Part shown: piece by piece, positions 9,226-20,131 of the stretch
Layout of the letters: every line of letters starts with the position of its first letter
Position numbering within the stretch: the first letter of the stretch is position 1
NCBI GenBank assembly: GCA_024227155.1
Contig: JAAELB010001013.1
Coordinates: 1-64,000 of the forward strand
DNA: 64,000 nucleotides
Source: Desulfobulbaceae bacterium
GTDB lineage: Bacteria; Desulfobacterota; Desulfobulbia; Desulfobulbales; Desulfocapsaceae
Direction: 5' to 3'
Program-made: the position numbers and the translations under genes
Notes under the pieces: generated by a model
Database searches by the model: none
What the model was told of the DNA's origin: nothing
The model's input: only the letters and a program-made list of their open reading frames with translations

Positions 9226-10167
9226 ATGAATAGGTCTACAACACACGCCATTGCTGTGGTAATGACTGTCGTATGTTTTATCCTTTTCTTTATCGGCGGG
9301 CCAGGATATCACGCAAGTCGCTCTTTTCAGCATTTCTGGGATACGGGTCATATATTTTTCTTTTGTATGCTGAGCTGCCTGCTTTACTTCAACATCAAAC
9401 AAATCCGTGGTAAAATCACATCCTCCTCTTTCATTTTAATATTATGTATAACTCTGATTGTAGGTGGCGGGGTTGAGATCATCCAGTCCGGGACCGGCAG
9501 ATCTTCTCATTTAGGTGATCTTTACAGGGATTTTCTTGGAGCATTTATTGCTCTATTTTTTATCATTCCCTCCAGAAAGAATATCAATAAGCACCTGCTG
9601 CGCTTATTCCAACTGGTAACCATCATTCTGGTAATCGGATCCCTGGTACCACTGACACGGGCGTTGGTGGATGAAAATCATGCCCGAAAGGAATTTCCGC
9701 TGCTGTCCGGTTTTGAGAGAGCTTCTGAACTGAAAAGATGGGAAGGAAATGCGGATAAACGACTAAGTCCCTCGGTTGTTTTCAGCGGCAAACATGCACT
9801 TCAATCCTCATTAAAAACCACAAAATATTCAGGTATTTCTTTAAAGCACTTTCCTAAAAACTGGTCTGACTACAAATATTTTCAATTTCAAGTATTCAAT
9901 CCTGCTGTATCAAAATTAAAAATCACTTGCCGGATACATGACAAACTCCACACAAAGGGAGTACAAAAATACAGTGACCGGTTTAATCAATCTTACACCC
10001 TGTCAACAGGTTGGAATTCCATTCGCATCGACCTTGATGAAGTGCAGAAAAGACCAGCCACCAGACAGATGGATATGAAACAGATTTTTGGTGTTGGAAT
10101 TTTTGTCATCGAGCAACAGACTCCTAAAACAATTTATCTGGATGATGTTTTATTATCAAACAGTTGA
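9226..10167 (+). CDS. VanZ-like membrane protein with C-terminal carbohydrate-binding-like domain
   Basis: A 313-residue protein. The first about 150 residues contain four to five hydrophobic helices with the VanZ-like pattern (an early helix, a GH-containing loop, then a GGGVEIIQ helix and SHLGDLYRDFLGA). The last about 150 residues are soluble and beta-rich, with LSTGWNSIRIDL and a terminal TIYLDDVLL strand as in galactose-binding/CBM-like sandwich folds. VanZ domains occur in teicoplanin resistance and envelope proteins, but the biochemical role is unknown. The fusion suggests an envelope protein that binds a glycan. It ends convergently with the F1 ATP synthase operon. Confidence 0.7.
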   Translation: MNRSTTHAIAVVMTVVCFILFFIGGPGYHASRSFQHFWDTGHIFFFCMLSCLLYFNIKQIRGKITSSSFILILCITLIVGGGVEIIQSGTGRSSHLGDLYRDFLGAFIALFFIIPSRKNINKHLLRLFQLVTIILVIGSLVPLTRALVDENHARKEFPLLSGFERASELKRWEGNADKRLSPSVVFSGKHALQSSLKTTKYSGISLKHFPKNWSDYKYFQFQVFNPAVSKLKITCRIHDKLHTKGVQKYSDRFNQSYTLSTGWNSIRIDLDEVQKRPATRQMDMKQIFGVGIFVIEQQTPKTIYLDDVLLSNS

Positions 10168-10193
10168 GAATCTCAACACCAAAGAGTTGAAAC

Positions 10194-10228
10194 AAAAATG
10201 GTGCTCTCCCGATTTGAGAGAACACCAT
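10194..10228 (-). terminator. Terminator of the F1 ATP synthase operon
   Basis: ATGGTGCTCTC (10198-10208) and GAGAGAACACCAT (10216-10228) form a hairpin. On the minus strand it is followed by a TTTTTG stretch, just after the atpC stop codon. Confidence 0.7.
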
Positions 10229-10262
10229 TATGGTAAACTTAACGTTTAGCCAGCAACGTTAC

Positions 10263-10673
10263 TTACATCTTCGCAACTTTCAATCGAGCTACAGCGCGTT
10301 GTAGAGCAATTTCTGCTCTACTACGGTTAAAATCTTCAGCCTGTTGGGCAGCCTGTGTGAGGCGCTTTTCAGCTCTCTCTTTGGCTTTCATTGCCCTCTC
10401 GACGTCGATATCGCTGCCTTTTTCGGCACTCTCAACGAGAAAGGTGATCTTATTATTAGAGACCTCGCAAAATCCACCACTTACCATTAGTGATTTCCTT
10501 GCTTTGCCATTCTCATAGGTCAGAGTACCAATTTTGATTGTCGACAGAAAAGGCGCATGGTTTGCAAGTACTCCGAAGTCACCTCCGAAACCTGGAGCGT
10601 TAACGATATCGACATCTTCGTTAACTTTGGCTCCAGTTGGAGTTACGACTTCAAGTCTTATCTGTTGTCCCAT
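10263..10673 (-). CDS. atpC: ATP synthase F1 epsilon subunit
   Basis: A 136-residue protein with an N-terminal beta-sandwich (residues 1 to about 85, including [16 protein letters not shown]) and a C-terminal two-helix hairpin (about 90-136) rich in Ala, Arg and Glu. It is the rotor-stalk subunit that also inhibits ATP hydrolysis. It is last in the F1 operon, separated from atpD by 99 bp that hold a long hairpin resembling a repeat element. The start has a strong AGAGGA Shine-Dalgarno. Confidence 0.95.
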   Translation of the reverse strand: MGQQIRLEVVTPTGAKVNEDVDIVNAPGFGGDFGVLANHAPFLSTIKIGTLTYENGKARKSLMVSGGFCEVSNNKITFLVESAEKGSDIDVERAMKAKERAEKRLTQAAQQAEDFNRSRAEIALQRAVARLKVAKM

Positions 10674-10696
10674 CGAATTGTCCTCTTGAGCAAATA

Positions 10697-10754
10697 TTTA
10701 GCACCAGGGCGATTTTTACATCATTTTCTAAAAATCGCCAGCTGGTACTTATTC
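10697..10754 (-). repeat. Hairpin element between atpD and atpC, probable divergent repeat copy
   Basis: GCGATTTTTA (10709-10718) and TAAAAATCGC (10729-10738) are perfect inverse complements, extended outward by ACCAG and CTGGT. On the minus strand the unit runs from GAATAAGTACC to GGTGCTAA, resembling the ends of the dispersed elements (GGATAAGTACC ... GGTACTAA). The interior differs from the other subtypes. It lies inside the operon, so its hairpin would be transcribed and could affect atpC levels. Confidence 0.5.
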
Positions 10755-10772
10755 TCTTTATCTGATTAAGCT

Positions 10773-12191
<1,419 letters not shown>

Positions 12192-12233
12192 TTACCCCTC
12201 CTCAAAAGTCTTAGATTATCAAATGATAAATTA

Positions 12234-13103
12234 TTATTTCAGGGCTTCTGCACCGCCAACGATGTCCATAAGCTCATTAGTAACCGCAGCCTGTCGTGCT
12301 TTATTGTACACAACAGTCAAATTGGCCACTATATCCTTACATGCATTGGTAGCATTATCCATAGCCGTCATACGCGCAGCATGCTCACATGCACCAACTT
12401 CAAGCATGGCATGATAAATGATAACATTCAGGTACAGAGGCTGCAGGGTATCCATGATTTCTTCACTCGAAGGTTCATAGATATAATCTCCGGAAGTTGT
12501 CACTTCAGCCTCCCCTTCTGCCTCCACAGGCTGCACCGGCAGAAACGGAGTATCTGCTGGTACCTGTCGTGCGACAGAGAGGAATTCGCCAAAAACTACC
12601 TCAACTTTATCAGAGGTTCCGTCTAGAAATTGCTGGGAAATTTCTGTTGCAATCTCCCTTGCATGGAACATTTGGAAATTACCCATAATATCCGGGTAAT
12701 TTTTTCTGACCTTTCCGGTATTTTTAAGAAGCTGATACCCTTTTTTACCAACGCAAACAAGACTTACGGCCTTTCCTTCGCCTTCATATTCAGCAATCTT
12801 TTTCGACACTTTCTTTACGATATTTGCGTTGAAAGAGCCACATAAGCCGCGATCAGATGTGACAACCACCAGCTCTACTGTTTTAACATCTCGATTTTCC
12901 ATCAAAGGAAAGGCGTTGGTATTTGCACCACCAGACAGGTTGGACATCGCTTCGTTAAATTTGGCCGTATACGGCCTGAAGGATTCCATCTTGTCCTGGG
13001 CGCCGCGCAATTTAGCTGCGGCAACCATGTTCATGGCTTTGGTGATCTGAGCCGTCTTTTTGACGCCTGTGATCTTATTTTTTACTTCTTTTAGACTCGC
13101 CAT
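12234..13103 (-). CDS. atpG: ATP synthase F1 gamma subunit
   Basis: A 289-residue central-shaft subunit. The N-terminal coiled-coil strand (MASLKEVKNKITGVKKTAQITKAM) and the C-terminal helix (about 240-289, ARMTAMDNATNACKDIVANL) are typical. The Rossmann-like middle includes VVTSDRGLCGSFN. It sits between atpA (18 bp upstream) and atpD. Confidence 0.97.
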   Translation of the reverse strand: MASLKEVKNKITGVKKTAQITKAMNMVAAAKLRGAQDKMESFRPYTAKFNEAMSNLSGGANTNAFPLMENRDVKTVELVVVTSDRGLCGSFNANIVKKVSKKIAEYEGEGKAVSLVCVGKKGYQLLKNTGKVRKNYPDIMGNFQMFHAREIATEISQQFLDGTSDKVEVVFGEFLSVARQVPADTPFLPVQPVEAEGEAEVTTSGDYIYEPSSEEIMDTLQPLYLNVIIYHAMLEVGACEHAARMTAMDNATNACKDIVANLTVVYNKARQAAVTNELMDIVGGAEALK

Positions 13104-13121
13104 AGTTTGACCTTTCTGTGA

Positions 13122-14645
13122 TTAGTTAAGACCCTTTGTTGCCTTGAAAGTATCACCAAAGCTGGTCAGTACCTTATTAAGTTTCTCTTTAATTCCATCA
13201 GTAAATGCCTCTTCTTCAACGAGATCAGCAAAAATTGAAGGTTCATTAGACTCAATGTAGGTATAGAGATCAGCTTCGTATTCAGCAAGAGTCTCAACAG
13301 GCAGAGAATCAAGATAACCGTTGGAACCAGCATAAATGATAGTAACCTGCTTCTCCATTGGCAGTGGTTGATACTGGGGCTGCTTGAGAATCTCAACCAG
13401 TCTCTCACCACGGGTAAGTTTTGCCTGGGTTGAAGCATCAAGGTCAGAACCAAAGGCTGCAAAAGCTGCTAATTCACGATACTGGGCAAGGTCAAGACGG
13501 AGGGTACCCGCAACCTGCTTCATCGCTTTTACCTGGGCAGAACCACCAACACGTGATACCGACAGACCAACGTTGATTGCAGGACGAACACCGGAGAAGA
13601 ACAAGTTTGGTTCAAGATAAACCTGCCCGTCAGTAATAGAGATAACGTTTGTAGGAATAAATGCTGAAACGTCACCAGCCTGGGTTTCAATGATTGGCAG
13701 AGCTGTTAATGAACCTGCGCCAAGCTCATCGTTTACCTTGGATGAACGTTCGAGTAGACGAGAGTGATTAAAGAAAATATCACCCGGATATGCTTCACGT
13801 CCCGGTGGACGCCTAAGGAGCAGAGAGAGTTCACGATAGGCAACGGCCTGCTTAGAGAGATCATCGTAGATAATCAAGGCATGTTGGCCGTTGTCACGGT
13901 AATACTCGCCCATGGATGTACCGGCAAAAGGTGCAATGTACTGCATCGGTGCAGGATCAGAGGCACAGGCGGATACAACAGTTGTGTAATCCATTGCGCC
14001 ATGCTTCCTAAGAGCTTCAACAACCAGGGCAACGGTGGATTTTTTCTGACCAACGGCTACGTAGATACAGTGAACATCGGTGTTTTTCTGGGCGATGATA
14101 GCATCAACGCAAAGTGCTGTTTTACCAATCTGGCGATCACCAATAACCAGCTCACGCTGACCTTTGCCAACAGGAGTCATAGCATCTACAGCTTTGGCAC
14201 CGGTGTAACATGGTTCATGTACACCTTTTCTTGCGATAACACCTGGAGCAAGGACTTCGATCTTGGAAGAAAGTTCTGAGTTGATTGCTCCCAAACCGTC
14301 GATAGGGGCACCAATACCATCTACAACACGACCTGCCATAGCTGGGCCAACAGGAACCTCGGCGATTTTACCGGTACGTTTTACGATATCGCCTTCTTTA
14401 ATACCTGAAACATTACCAAGAACCGCACAACCAACGTTGCCTTCCTCAAGGTTCAGTGCCAGTCCCATGATTCCACCTGGAAACTCAAGAAGCTCCATGG
14501 CCATACAATTCTGCACACCATAAACACGTGCGATACCGTCACCTACAGAAATAACGGTTCCAGTCTCGTTCAGATCTACGCTGGTCTCGTAGGCGCCAAT
14601 CTGATCTTTGATAATCTGACTAATTTCTTCGGCTTTGATCTGCAT
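13122..14645 (-). CDS. atpA: ATP synthase F1 alpha subunit
   Basis: A 507-residue non-catalytic nucleotide-binding subunit. The P-loop GDRQIGKTA and the alpha-signature [17 protein letters not shown] are visible. Length and domain order match the family. The start codon directly follows the atpH stop, consistent with translational coupling. Confidence 0.98.
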   Translation of the reverse strand: MQIKAEEISQIIKDQIGAYETSVDLNETGTVISVGDGIARVYGVQNCMAMELLEFPGGIMGLALNLEEGNVGCAVLGNVSGIKEGDIVKRTGKIAEVPVGPAMAGRVVDGIGAPIDGLGAINSELSSKIEVLAPGVIARKGVHEPCYTGAKAVDAMTPVGKGQRELVIGDRQIGKTALCVDAIIAQKNTDVHCIYVAVGQKKSTVALVVEALRKHGAMDYTTVVSACASDPAPMQYIAPFAGTSMGEYYRDNGQHALIIYDDLSKQAVAYRELSLLLRRPPGREAYPGDIFFNHSRLLERSSKVNDELGAGSLTALPIIETQAGDVSAFIPTNVISITDGQVYLEPNLFFSGVRPAINVGLSVSRVGGSAQVKAMKQVAGTLRLDLAQYRELAAFAAFGSDLDASTQAKLTRGERLVEILKQPQYQPLPMEKQVTIIYAGSNGYLDSLPVETLAEYEADLYTYIESNEPSIFADLVEEEAFTDGIKEKLNKVLTSFGDTFKATKGLN

Positions 14646-15191
14646 CTATTCTCTCCCCTTAATGGAATCTTTTAAACCTGCAAGCTGTGTTTTTATACTC
14701 CCGTCCAAAACCAGATCACCAACTTTAGCAATTACGCCGCCAAGGATAGAGGGATCAACGCTGGTTGTGAGTTCAACTTTCTTGCCTGTTAACTTTTCTA
14801 AAACTATTTGAACATTCTTTTTCAATTCATCGCTCAGCTCAACCGCTGAAATAACATTGCCATGGCTGATATTTTTAAGCTCATCCAGCATGGTCTTATA
14901 ATACTCTGCTATCTCCGGCAAAATTTCAGCTCGCTTTTTCTGAACTAAAAGATTCAAGAAATTACCCATGACCGAATCAACTTCCATGGATTTAACCATT
15001 CCGATCATGACTTTTTCTTTAACATCCATGGGATAGAGGGGATTGGTCAGGGCATCTGAAACTTCAGGAGTATCTTTATAGAGCAATGCTATTCCTTGAA
15101 GGACTTCATTATACGCTTCGTGTTTGTCCTGTTCCTGACCAACTGTGAAAATTGCCTTGGCATATCTTTTTGCGAGGATTGTCTGTTTCAC
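14646..15191 (-). CDS. atpH: ATP synthase F1 delta subunit
   Basis: A 181-residue peripheral-stalk subunit (OSCP homologue). It has an N-terminal six-helix domain (ILAKRYAKAIFTVGQEQ) and a C-terminal segment DPSILGGVIAKVGDLVLDGSI that is diagnostic for the family. It overlaps the atpF stop by 4 bp and abuts atpA. Confidence 0.96.
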   Translation of the reverse strand: MKQTILAKRYAKAIFTVGQEQDKHEAYNEVLQGIALLYKDTPEVSDALTNPLYPMDVKEKVMIGMVKSMEVDSVMGNFLNLLVQKKRAEILPEIAEYYKTMLDELKNISHGNVISAVELSDELKKNVQIVLEKLTGKKVELTTSVDPSILGGVIAKVGDLVLDGSIKTQLAGLKDSIKGRE

Positions 15192-15880
15192 TGTACTGCC
15201 CCCACTTTATCTAAATAATTTTCGATAATCTTCACCTGATCGTCATCGGTGAGATTCTTCACAATCAGCTCTTCCGCCATAACTGCAGCCTGCTCTGCGA
15301 CCTCGTTTTTAAGGTAATTGCGGGCCTCAGTAACCTCGTTTTGAACCGCCTGCTCGGCAGAACGCTTCAGATCATCCGCCGCCTGCTCTGCTTTTTCAAT
15401 TATTTTTGTCTTCTCTACTTCAGCCTGTGCCACAGCGCGATCGACTACCTTATCAATTTCAGCTTCTACTGTTGCCAGTTTGGCCTGAAAATCGACGTAG
15501 GATTGTTCGGCATCAGTTTTCTTTTGCTCAAGATCGGCAATTTCATCCTTAATTTTATTGCGGCGAGCAGAGAGTCCACTACCTATGGGCTTGGCACCAA
15601 ACTTCACAAGGATGATCATTAAGGCGATAAAGTTAACAATTCTCCAGCCGAGATCTTTCAGCTTAGCAGCAGACAAGCTGTTTGAAACTGCATGGCCACC
15701 AGCATCAGCACCATGTGCATCAGCGTCAGCGTGAGCATCCGCAGCTACTGCCGTGTGATCTGCCACAGCCGGTGCATGGCCTGTGTCGCTGGATGCAAAT
15801 GCTGTTCCAAAGGACAGGGCGAACCAAAGTGTCAAGCTGAGCAGGCTAATAAATCCTGCCATTTTTTTCACTCCATTCAT
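15188..15880 (-). CDS. atpF: ATP synthase b subunit with signal-peptide-like His/Asp-rich N-terminus
   Basis: A 230-residue peripheral-stalk b subunit. It is longer than the usual 155-175 because of an N-terminal extension. Residues 1-30 look like a signal peptide (SLLSLTLWFALSFGTAFAS). Residues 31-70 form an Ala/Asp/His-rich segment with His at 35, 42, 50, 56 and 63. The usual single membrane helix follows at about 77-95, then a long charged coiled coil to the C-terminus. Extended N-termini are known in delta-proteobacterial b subunits, but the His/Asp composition is notable. It lies two bases after atpF'. Confidence 0.93.
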   Translation of the reverse strand: MNGVKKMAGFISLLSLTLWFALSFGTAFASSDTGHAPAVADHTAVAADAHADADAHGADAGGHAVSNSLSAAKLKDLGWRIVNFIALMIILVKFGAKPIGSGLSARRNKIKDEIADLEQKKTDAEQSYVDFQAKLATVEAEIDKVVDRAVAQAEVEKTKIIEKAEQAADDLKRSAEQAVQNEVTEARNYLKNEVAEQAAVMAEELIVKNLTDDDQVKIIENYLDKVGAVQ

Positions 15881-15882
15881 TG

Positions 15883-16308
15883 TTATATGCTCCTCCCCAG
15901 AATTTTACTTGCCATATCAGATGCGAAACCGTCAAGGCTCTCTTGCAGGCTTGACTTAGCACCCTCGATTTGAGTTTTCAGCTCGGCAAGTTTTTCATCC
16001 TTTGCCGCTTCAGCCTCAGCCTTAATAGCTGCAAGCTTCTCATCCCCGGCTTTTTGTGCTTCTGCCCGGGCTGAGTCCAGAGCAGCTTTGGCTTTACCTG
16101 ATGCCTGAGCCATTTTTGCATCGACCTCTTCCTGCCGAAGTGCAGCATTTTTCTCAAATGTTGAGATGTCATCCTGCATTCCGTGTAGCTTTTCAGATCT
16201 CTCCTTGATGATCTTCTTTACTGGTTTGTAAAGAATTCCATTCAAGAGAAACATGAGTACAATCATGTTAACAATCTGAATAAACAAAGTGATATCCGTC
16301 GTAATCAT
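15883..16308 (-). CDS. atpF': ATP synthase b' subunit
   Basis: A 141-residue second b-type subunit. One N-terminal membrane helix (about 4-25, TLFIQIVNMIVLMFLLNGIL) is followed by an Ala/Lys/Glu-rich coiled coil. Paired b and b' genes are characteristic of photosynthetic and delta-proteobacterial F-ATPases, where they form a heterodimeric stalk. It is the first gene of the F1 operon. Confidence 0.93.
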   Translation of the reverse strand: MITTDITLFIQIVNMIVLMFLLNGILYKPVKKIIKERSEKLHGMQDDISTFEKNAALRQEEVDAKMAQASGKAKAALDSARAEAQKAGDEKLAAIKAEAEAAKDEKLAELKTQIEGAKSSLQESLDGFASDMASKILGRSI

Positions 16309-16458
16309 GTTAGTAGCTCCTGCTTAACTAAGATAACGAAAAAAAAATTAACATTCATTTACCATAAATGAACGATGACCACATATAATTTTACTGCTAA
16401 AAAAAGATGGCTCAAAACTGCTCTGAATAAAATGAACGACCATTCACAATAGGAAAAA

Positions 16459-16488
16459 ATTCTTACTGTAAATATGCGGCTCTGTCAA
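16459..16488 (-). promoter_or_regulatory. Candidate sigma-70 promoter of the F1 ATP synthase operon
   Basis: On the minus strand a perfect -35 TTGACA (16483-16488) is followed after 18 bp by AAGAAT (16459-16464), a weak -10. It lies in the 283-bp gap between the alaS stop and the atpF' start, where a promoter is expected. The -10 match is only 4 of 6. Confidence 0.35.
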
Positions 16489-16591
16489 CTAAATTATGTA
16501 TTTCAGGCAGTGGTATCCAAGGGCAAAAAACGCAAATCGGCACAGTATAACACCACTCTAATATAGGAAATTTCCCTTAAGGTTTAATCTC

Positions 16592-19249
16592 TTACTGATG
16601 AGAAAGAATCTCCTTAACAGCTACAGGCACCATTTTTACTGCCTCTCCTACTTTATCCGCCAGGGGACCACCGGCCTGTGCCATGTCAGGTCTTCCGCCA
16701 CCTTTTCCACCAACTACTTTGGCAACTCGATTGACCAGTTCCCCGGCCTTAATTCTTCCAGTCAAATCTTTTGATACTATCACCAGAAGTGCAGCCTTGC
16801 CACCTATGGCACCACCGAGGACAGCGACTCCACTGCCTAGATTGTCCCTTATCTTATCGCCAACCTCCCTTAGGGTCTTTGGGCTATCCAGTGGAATTTC
16901 AGCTGCAATAACCTTAACGCCGTCAACTGTAACAGCACCGCTCATAACTCCATCAAGATCGGCAGTCGCAAGTTCTTTTGAAAGAGCTGATACTTTTTTC
17001 TCCATCACTTTTAGATGTGCAAGAAGGGTTTCAACCTTGGACACTAACTCTCCACTCCCTGTCGTGTTAAGCAGTGCTCCAACGCTTGCCTGCTCTTTGT
17101 AGACAGCCTGGATATCCTCAAATGCCGCTGCCTCTGCAACGGCTTCAATCCTGCGTACCCCTGCCGCAATACCAGTCTCTGATTGAATTTTTACAATTCC
17201 AATTTCCCCAGAAGCTCCAACATGCGTACCACCACAAAGTTCTTTACTAAAGTCAGACATGGAAATGACGCGAACCTTGTCCTCATATTTTTCTCCAAAA
17301 AGAGCCATTGCTCCTTCCTGCATCGCCTGTTCACGTTCAAGCAACCTGGTTGTCACTTGTATGTTTTCCCACACCTGTTGATTAACAAGTTTTTCAGTCC
17401 GAGCTATTTCATCAGGGGAGAGAGGCGAAAAATGTGTGAAATCGAAACGGAGCCTACCCGGCTCCACAAGGGACCCTGCCTGTTTGACATGATCCCCAAG
17501 TACAACTCTAAGAGCCGCATGGAGAAGATGGGTAGCGGTATGGTGTGCAGCAGTGGATTTTCTTTGTTTAAGATCTACAATAAGCTCGACCGCCTGCCCT
17601 TCTTTAATAACACCCTCAACGACGTCCACCTGATGAAGCACGATTTTTTCGCCCTGAACGGTGGTAGTAACGACCTTTGCCAGCCCATCAGGCCAGCGGA
17701 TAACCCCGGTATCACCGGCCTGTCCTCCAGACTCAGCATAAAAGGGGGTAAGGTCTGTAAAAATCTGACCTTTTTCACCTGCCGAAATAACGTTCGTCCT
17801 CACCCCTGCTGAATCCAGCAGACCGGATGCTACACTTTTTGCCTGAAGTTTTGAATATCCGACGAATTCTGTTTTCTTTCCTTCATCAGCGAGACTTTTC
17901 ACACCATCGCCGAGAAGCTTAACCCCTTCACCTTTTCTTGATTTCCTCGACTTATCGCGTTGATTTTCCATCTCTTGATGAAAACCAGCCTCATCAAATC
18001 CAAGGCCTTTCTCCAGGGCAATATCCCGAACTATATCAAATGGAAAACCAAATGTATCGTAGAGCTTAAAGATAAAGTTCCCCGGAATAACCTTCGATTC
18101 CAGGCCACTTACCCGCAGAACCTCTTCATCGAGCAGCAAGAGACCATGTTCCAGCGTTTCCCGGAATCTCTCCTCTTCGTTGTTGGTTACCTTGATAAGA
18201 AGCGAATTGGTGCCGGAAAGATGTGGGTAGGCATGAATCATCTCCTGAACAACCACCCGTGTGACTTCTTCTAGAAATGGCTTTTCCAGGCCAAGATATT
18301 TACCATATCGAACAGCCCGACGCATAATTCTGCGCAGCACATAACCACGACCTTCATTCGATGGCAGCACTCCATCAGAAACAAGAAAGGTTGTGGCCCT
18401 TGCATGGTCTGCGATAACCCTCATTGCCGTATCTACAGACTGGCTCTCTCCATATTTTTTTCTGGACAAAGTCTCAAGTATTGAGATAACCGGCGCAAAC
18501 AGGTCAGAATCGTAATTGTTCAATTTCCCCTGCAGCACTGCTGCAACACGCTCGAGGCCCATCCCGGTATCAATACTCGGTTTTGGCAGGCTCGTCATTG
18601 TGCCATCTTCCGAGCGGTTAAACTGCATGAAGACCAGATTCCACAATTCAAGGTAGCGGTCACAATCACAACCAAGCTTGCAATCTGTCCGGCCGCATGT
18701 AGCTGCCTCAGGACCCTGGTCTATATGTATTTCAGAACATGGTCCACATGGCCCAGTGTCGCCCATGGCCCAGAAATTCTCAGATTCTCCCATCCTGACA
18801 ATTCGTCCCTCAGGCAAATCTTCCACCTTCTGCCACAGTTCCTCGGCCTCATCATCGTCCTCAAAAACCGACACCCAGAGCTTTTCCGGATCAATGCCCA
18901 ATACAACGGTGAGAAAATCCCATGCATAATGAATGGCATCCTCTTTGAAATAATTGCCAAAAGAAAAATTACCAAGCATCTCAAAAAATGTGTGATGCCG
19001 TGCCGTATAGCCGACATTTTCCAGATCATTATGTTTACCACCCGCCCGGACACAACGCTGGCTGGTAACTGCCCTCACATAATCCCTTTTATCTTCACCC
19101 ATAAAAACAGTCTTAAATTGAACCATCCCTGCATTTGTAAAAAGCAGGGTTGGATCATCTTTGGGTACGAGGGAAGAACTGTCAACTACTGTATGGTCTT
19201 TATCTGCAAAGTACTTTAAAAAAAGACTTCGAATTTCGTTTCCTTTCAT
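16592..19249 (-). CDS. alaS: Alanyl-tRNA synthetase
   Basis: An 885-residue enzyme using the ATG at 19249; an in-frame TTG three codons upstream would give 888. Domain order is the class II catalytic core (about 1-240, FTNAGMVQFK), the tRNA-recognition helices, the editing domain with HHTATHLLHAAL and CGGTHV zinc/His motifs, and a C-terminal C-Ala domain ending with the GGGRPDMAQAGG glycine-rich motif. It charges tRNA-Ala and deacylates mischarged Ser/Gly-tRNA-Ala. No clear Shine-Dalgarno precedes either start. Confidence 0.97.
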   Translation of the reverse strand: MKGNEIRSLFLKYFADKDHTVVDSSSLVPKDDPTLLFTNAGMVQFKTVFMGEDKRDYVRAVTSQRCVRAGGKHNDLENVGYTARHHTFFEMLGNFSFGNYFKEDAIHYAWDFLTVVLGIDPEKLWVSVFEDDDEAEELWQKVEDLPEGRIVRMGESENFWAMGDTGPCGPCSEIHIDQGPEAATCGRTDCKLGCDCDRYLELWNLVFMQFNRSEDGTMTSLPKPSIDTGMGLERVAAVLQGKLNNYDSDLFAPVISILETLSRKKYGESQSVDTAMRVIADHARATTFLVSDGVLPSNEGRGYVLRRIMRRAVRYGKYLGLEKPFLEEVTRVVVQEMIHAYPHLSGTNSLLIKVTNNEEERFRETLEHGLLLLDEEVLRVSGLESKVIPGNFIFKLYDTFGFPFDIVRDIALEKGLGFDEAGFHQEMENQRDKSRKSRKGEGVKLLGDGVKSLADEGKKTEFVGYSKLQAKSVASGLLDSAGVRTNVISAGEKGQIFTDLTPFYAESGGQAGDTGVIRWPDGLAKVVTTTVQGEKIVLHQVDVVEGVIKEGQAVELIVDLKQRKSTAAHHTATHLLHAALRVVLGDHVKQAGSLVEPGRLRFDFTHFSPLSPDEIARTEKLVNQQVWENIQVTTRLLEREQAMQEGAMALFGEKYEDKVRVISMSDFSKELCGGTHVGASGEIGIVKIQSETGIAAGVRRIEAVAEAAAFEDIQAVYKEQASVGALLNTTGSGELVSKVETLLAHLKVMEKKVSALSKELATADLDGVMSGAVTVDGVKVIAAEIPLDSPKTLREVGDKIRDNLGSGVAVLGGAIGGKAALLVIVSKDLTGRIKAGELVNRVAKVVGGKGGGRPDMAQAGGPLADKVGEAVKMVPVAVKEILSHQ

Positions 19250-19368
19250 AATTTTCAAAAAGTGCGTATATAATTATTATATTAACTGCTTCAATTCATA
19301 TTGATGCAGCATTGACTATGCCAACTAACTTGAAGCACAAAAAATATGCTATTGACATTATCCCCACA

Positions 19369-19935
19369 CTACTTTCTTGCAATTATGTAGGGTAATATTT
19401 GTTTAAATTCCGGGCTCCCTGCCTTCGCCAGCAGTTCATAAATCAGCATCTCTGCCGGGCCCACAGAGACACCGAGCCTGAGAAGCCTGTCGATCCCCAT
19501 CTGGTGATCCACGACGTTACGCGATGAGACCCCATCCGAGACAATCCACACCTCTTTTCCCATAGCGAGTAGTCCCACCGCAGTCTGATAGATGCAGATA
19601 TGGGTTTCTACTCCAGTAAGAATTACAGTCGTCACCGTTTCTGGCAGTCCATTAATAGCTGCTGCAGTTTTGGATTCTGCTACGGCACTGAATTCGACCT
19701 TGTCAAGCTGGGGAACCCCGTCCAACAACATCTCAACACTGGAGACATAGGGACCAAGCCCTTTCTTATACTGTGTATTGGCAACTATTGGAACTCCGAG
19801 TATTTTTGCACAATTGATCATGAGGCCAACGGTTTCTTCGACCATATCCGTCTGATGAATCTTAGCCATCAGACTCTGTTGCACATCGATTATCTGCAAG
19901 CAAACATTTTCAGGGGACAACAATCTAGGCACCAT
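19369..19935 (-). CDS. Isochorismatase-like cysteine hydrolase
   Basis: A 188-residue protein from the ATG at 19935, chosen because GGGAGG precedes it. The longer in-frame extension would run back through the acs terminator. The catalytic triad of the isochorismatase-like superfamily is present: Asp17 (IIDVQQ), Lys79 (LDKVEF) and Cys114 (THICIYQTA). The cis-peptide region GVETHIC and the overall form match YcaC-type hydrolases of unknown substrate. It stands alone between alaS and acs, all on the minus strand. Confidence 0.85.
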   Translation of the reverse strand: MVPRLLSPENVCLQIIDVQQSLMAKIHQTDMVEETVGLMINCAKILGVPIVANTQYKKGLGPYVSSVEMLLDGVPQLDKVEFSAVAESKTAAAINGLPETVTTVILTGVETHICIYQTAVGLLAMGKEVWIVSDGVSSRNVVDHQMGIDRLLRLGVSVGPAEMLIYELLAKAGSPEFKQILPYIIARK

Positions 19936-20025
19936 GGTAATCCTCCCTCTTAGTAGTCTTATTTTACCCAATCTTTCCAATAAACCCCTTTCTCTATCCA
20001 GTTTCAAGTGTATCCTTTTAAAGTG

Positions 20026-20068
20026 AAAAAAAAATGGCGTGATTGCTGGAATTACCCAACCACGCCAT
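20026..20068 (-). terminator. Terminator of acs
   Basis: ATGGCGTG (20034-20041) and CACGCCAT (20061-20068) form the stem. On the minus strand the stem is followed by nine T residues (20026-20034 region). It lies about 60 bp beyond the acs stop. Confidence 0.8.
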
Positions 20069-20070
20069 AA

Positions 20071-20131
20071 GACCGACAAAAGGTATAAGTACCTTCACGA
20101 AAATAATTTTCTGACAAAAAACCGAGCTATC
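20071..20131 (+). repeat. Dispersed repeat, type C, right end truncated at acs
   Basis: The sequence GGTATAAGTACCTTCACG (from 20082) and the following AATAATTTTCTGACAAAAAAC match the left two thirds of the type C element at 45040-45136. A short ACC...GGT pair stands in for the left-end hairpin, and ATAA precedes it where CTAA is usual. The right end is lost, and the acs stop codon follows directly at 20132. Confidence 0.6.

Noticed and set aside
19936-20079. N-terminal extension of the isochorismatase-like protein
   Set aside because: The extension crosses the acs terminator and has no Shine-Dalgarno. The internal ATG at 19935 has GGGAGG and fits the family.
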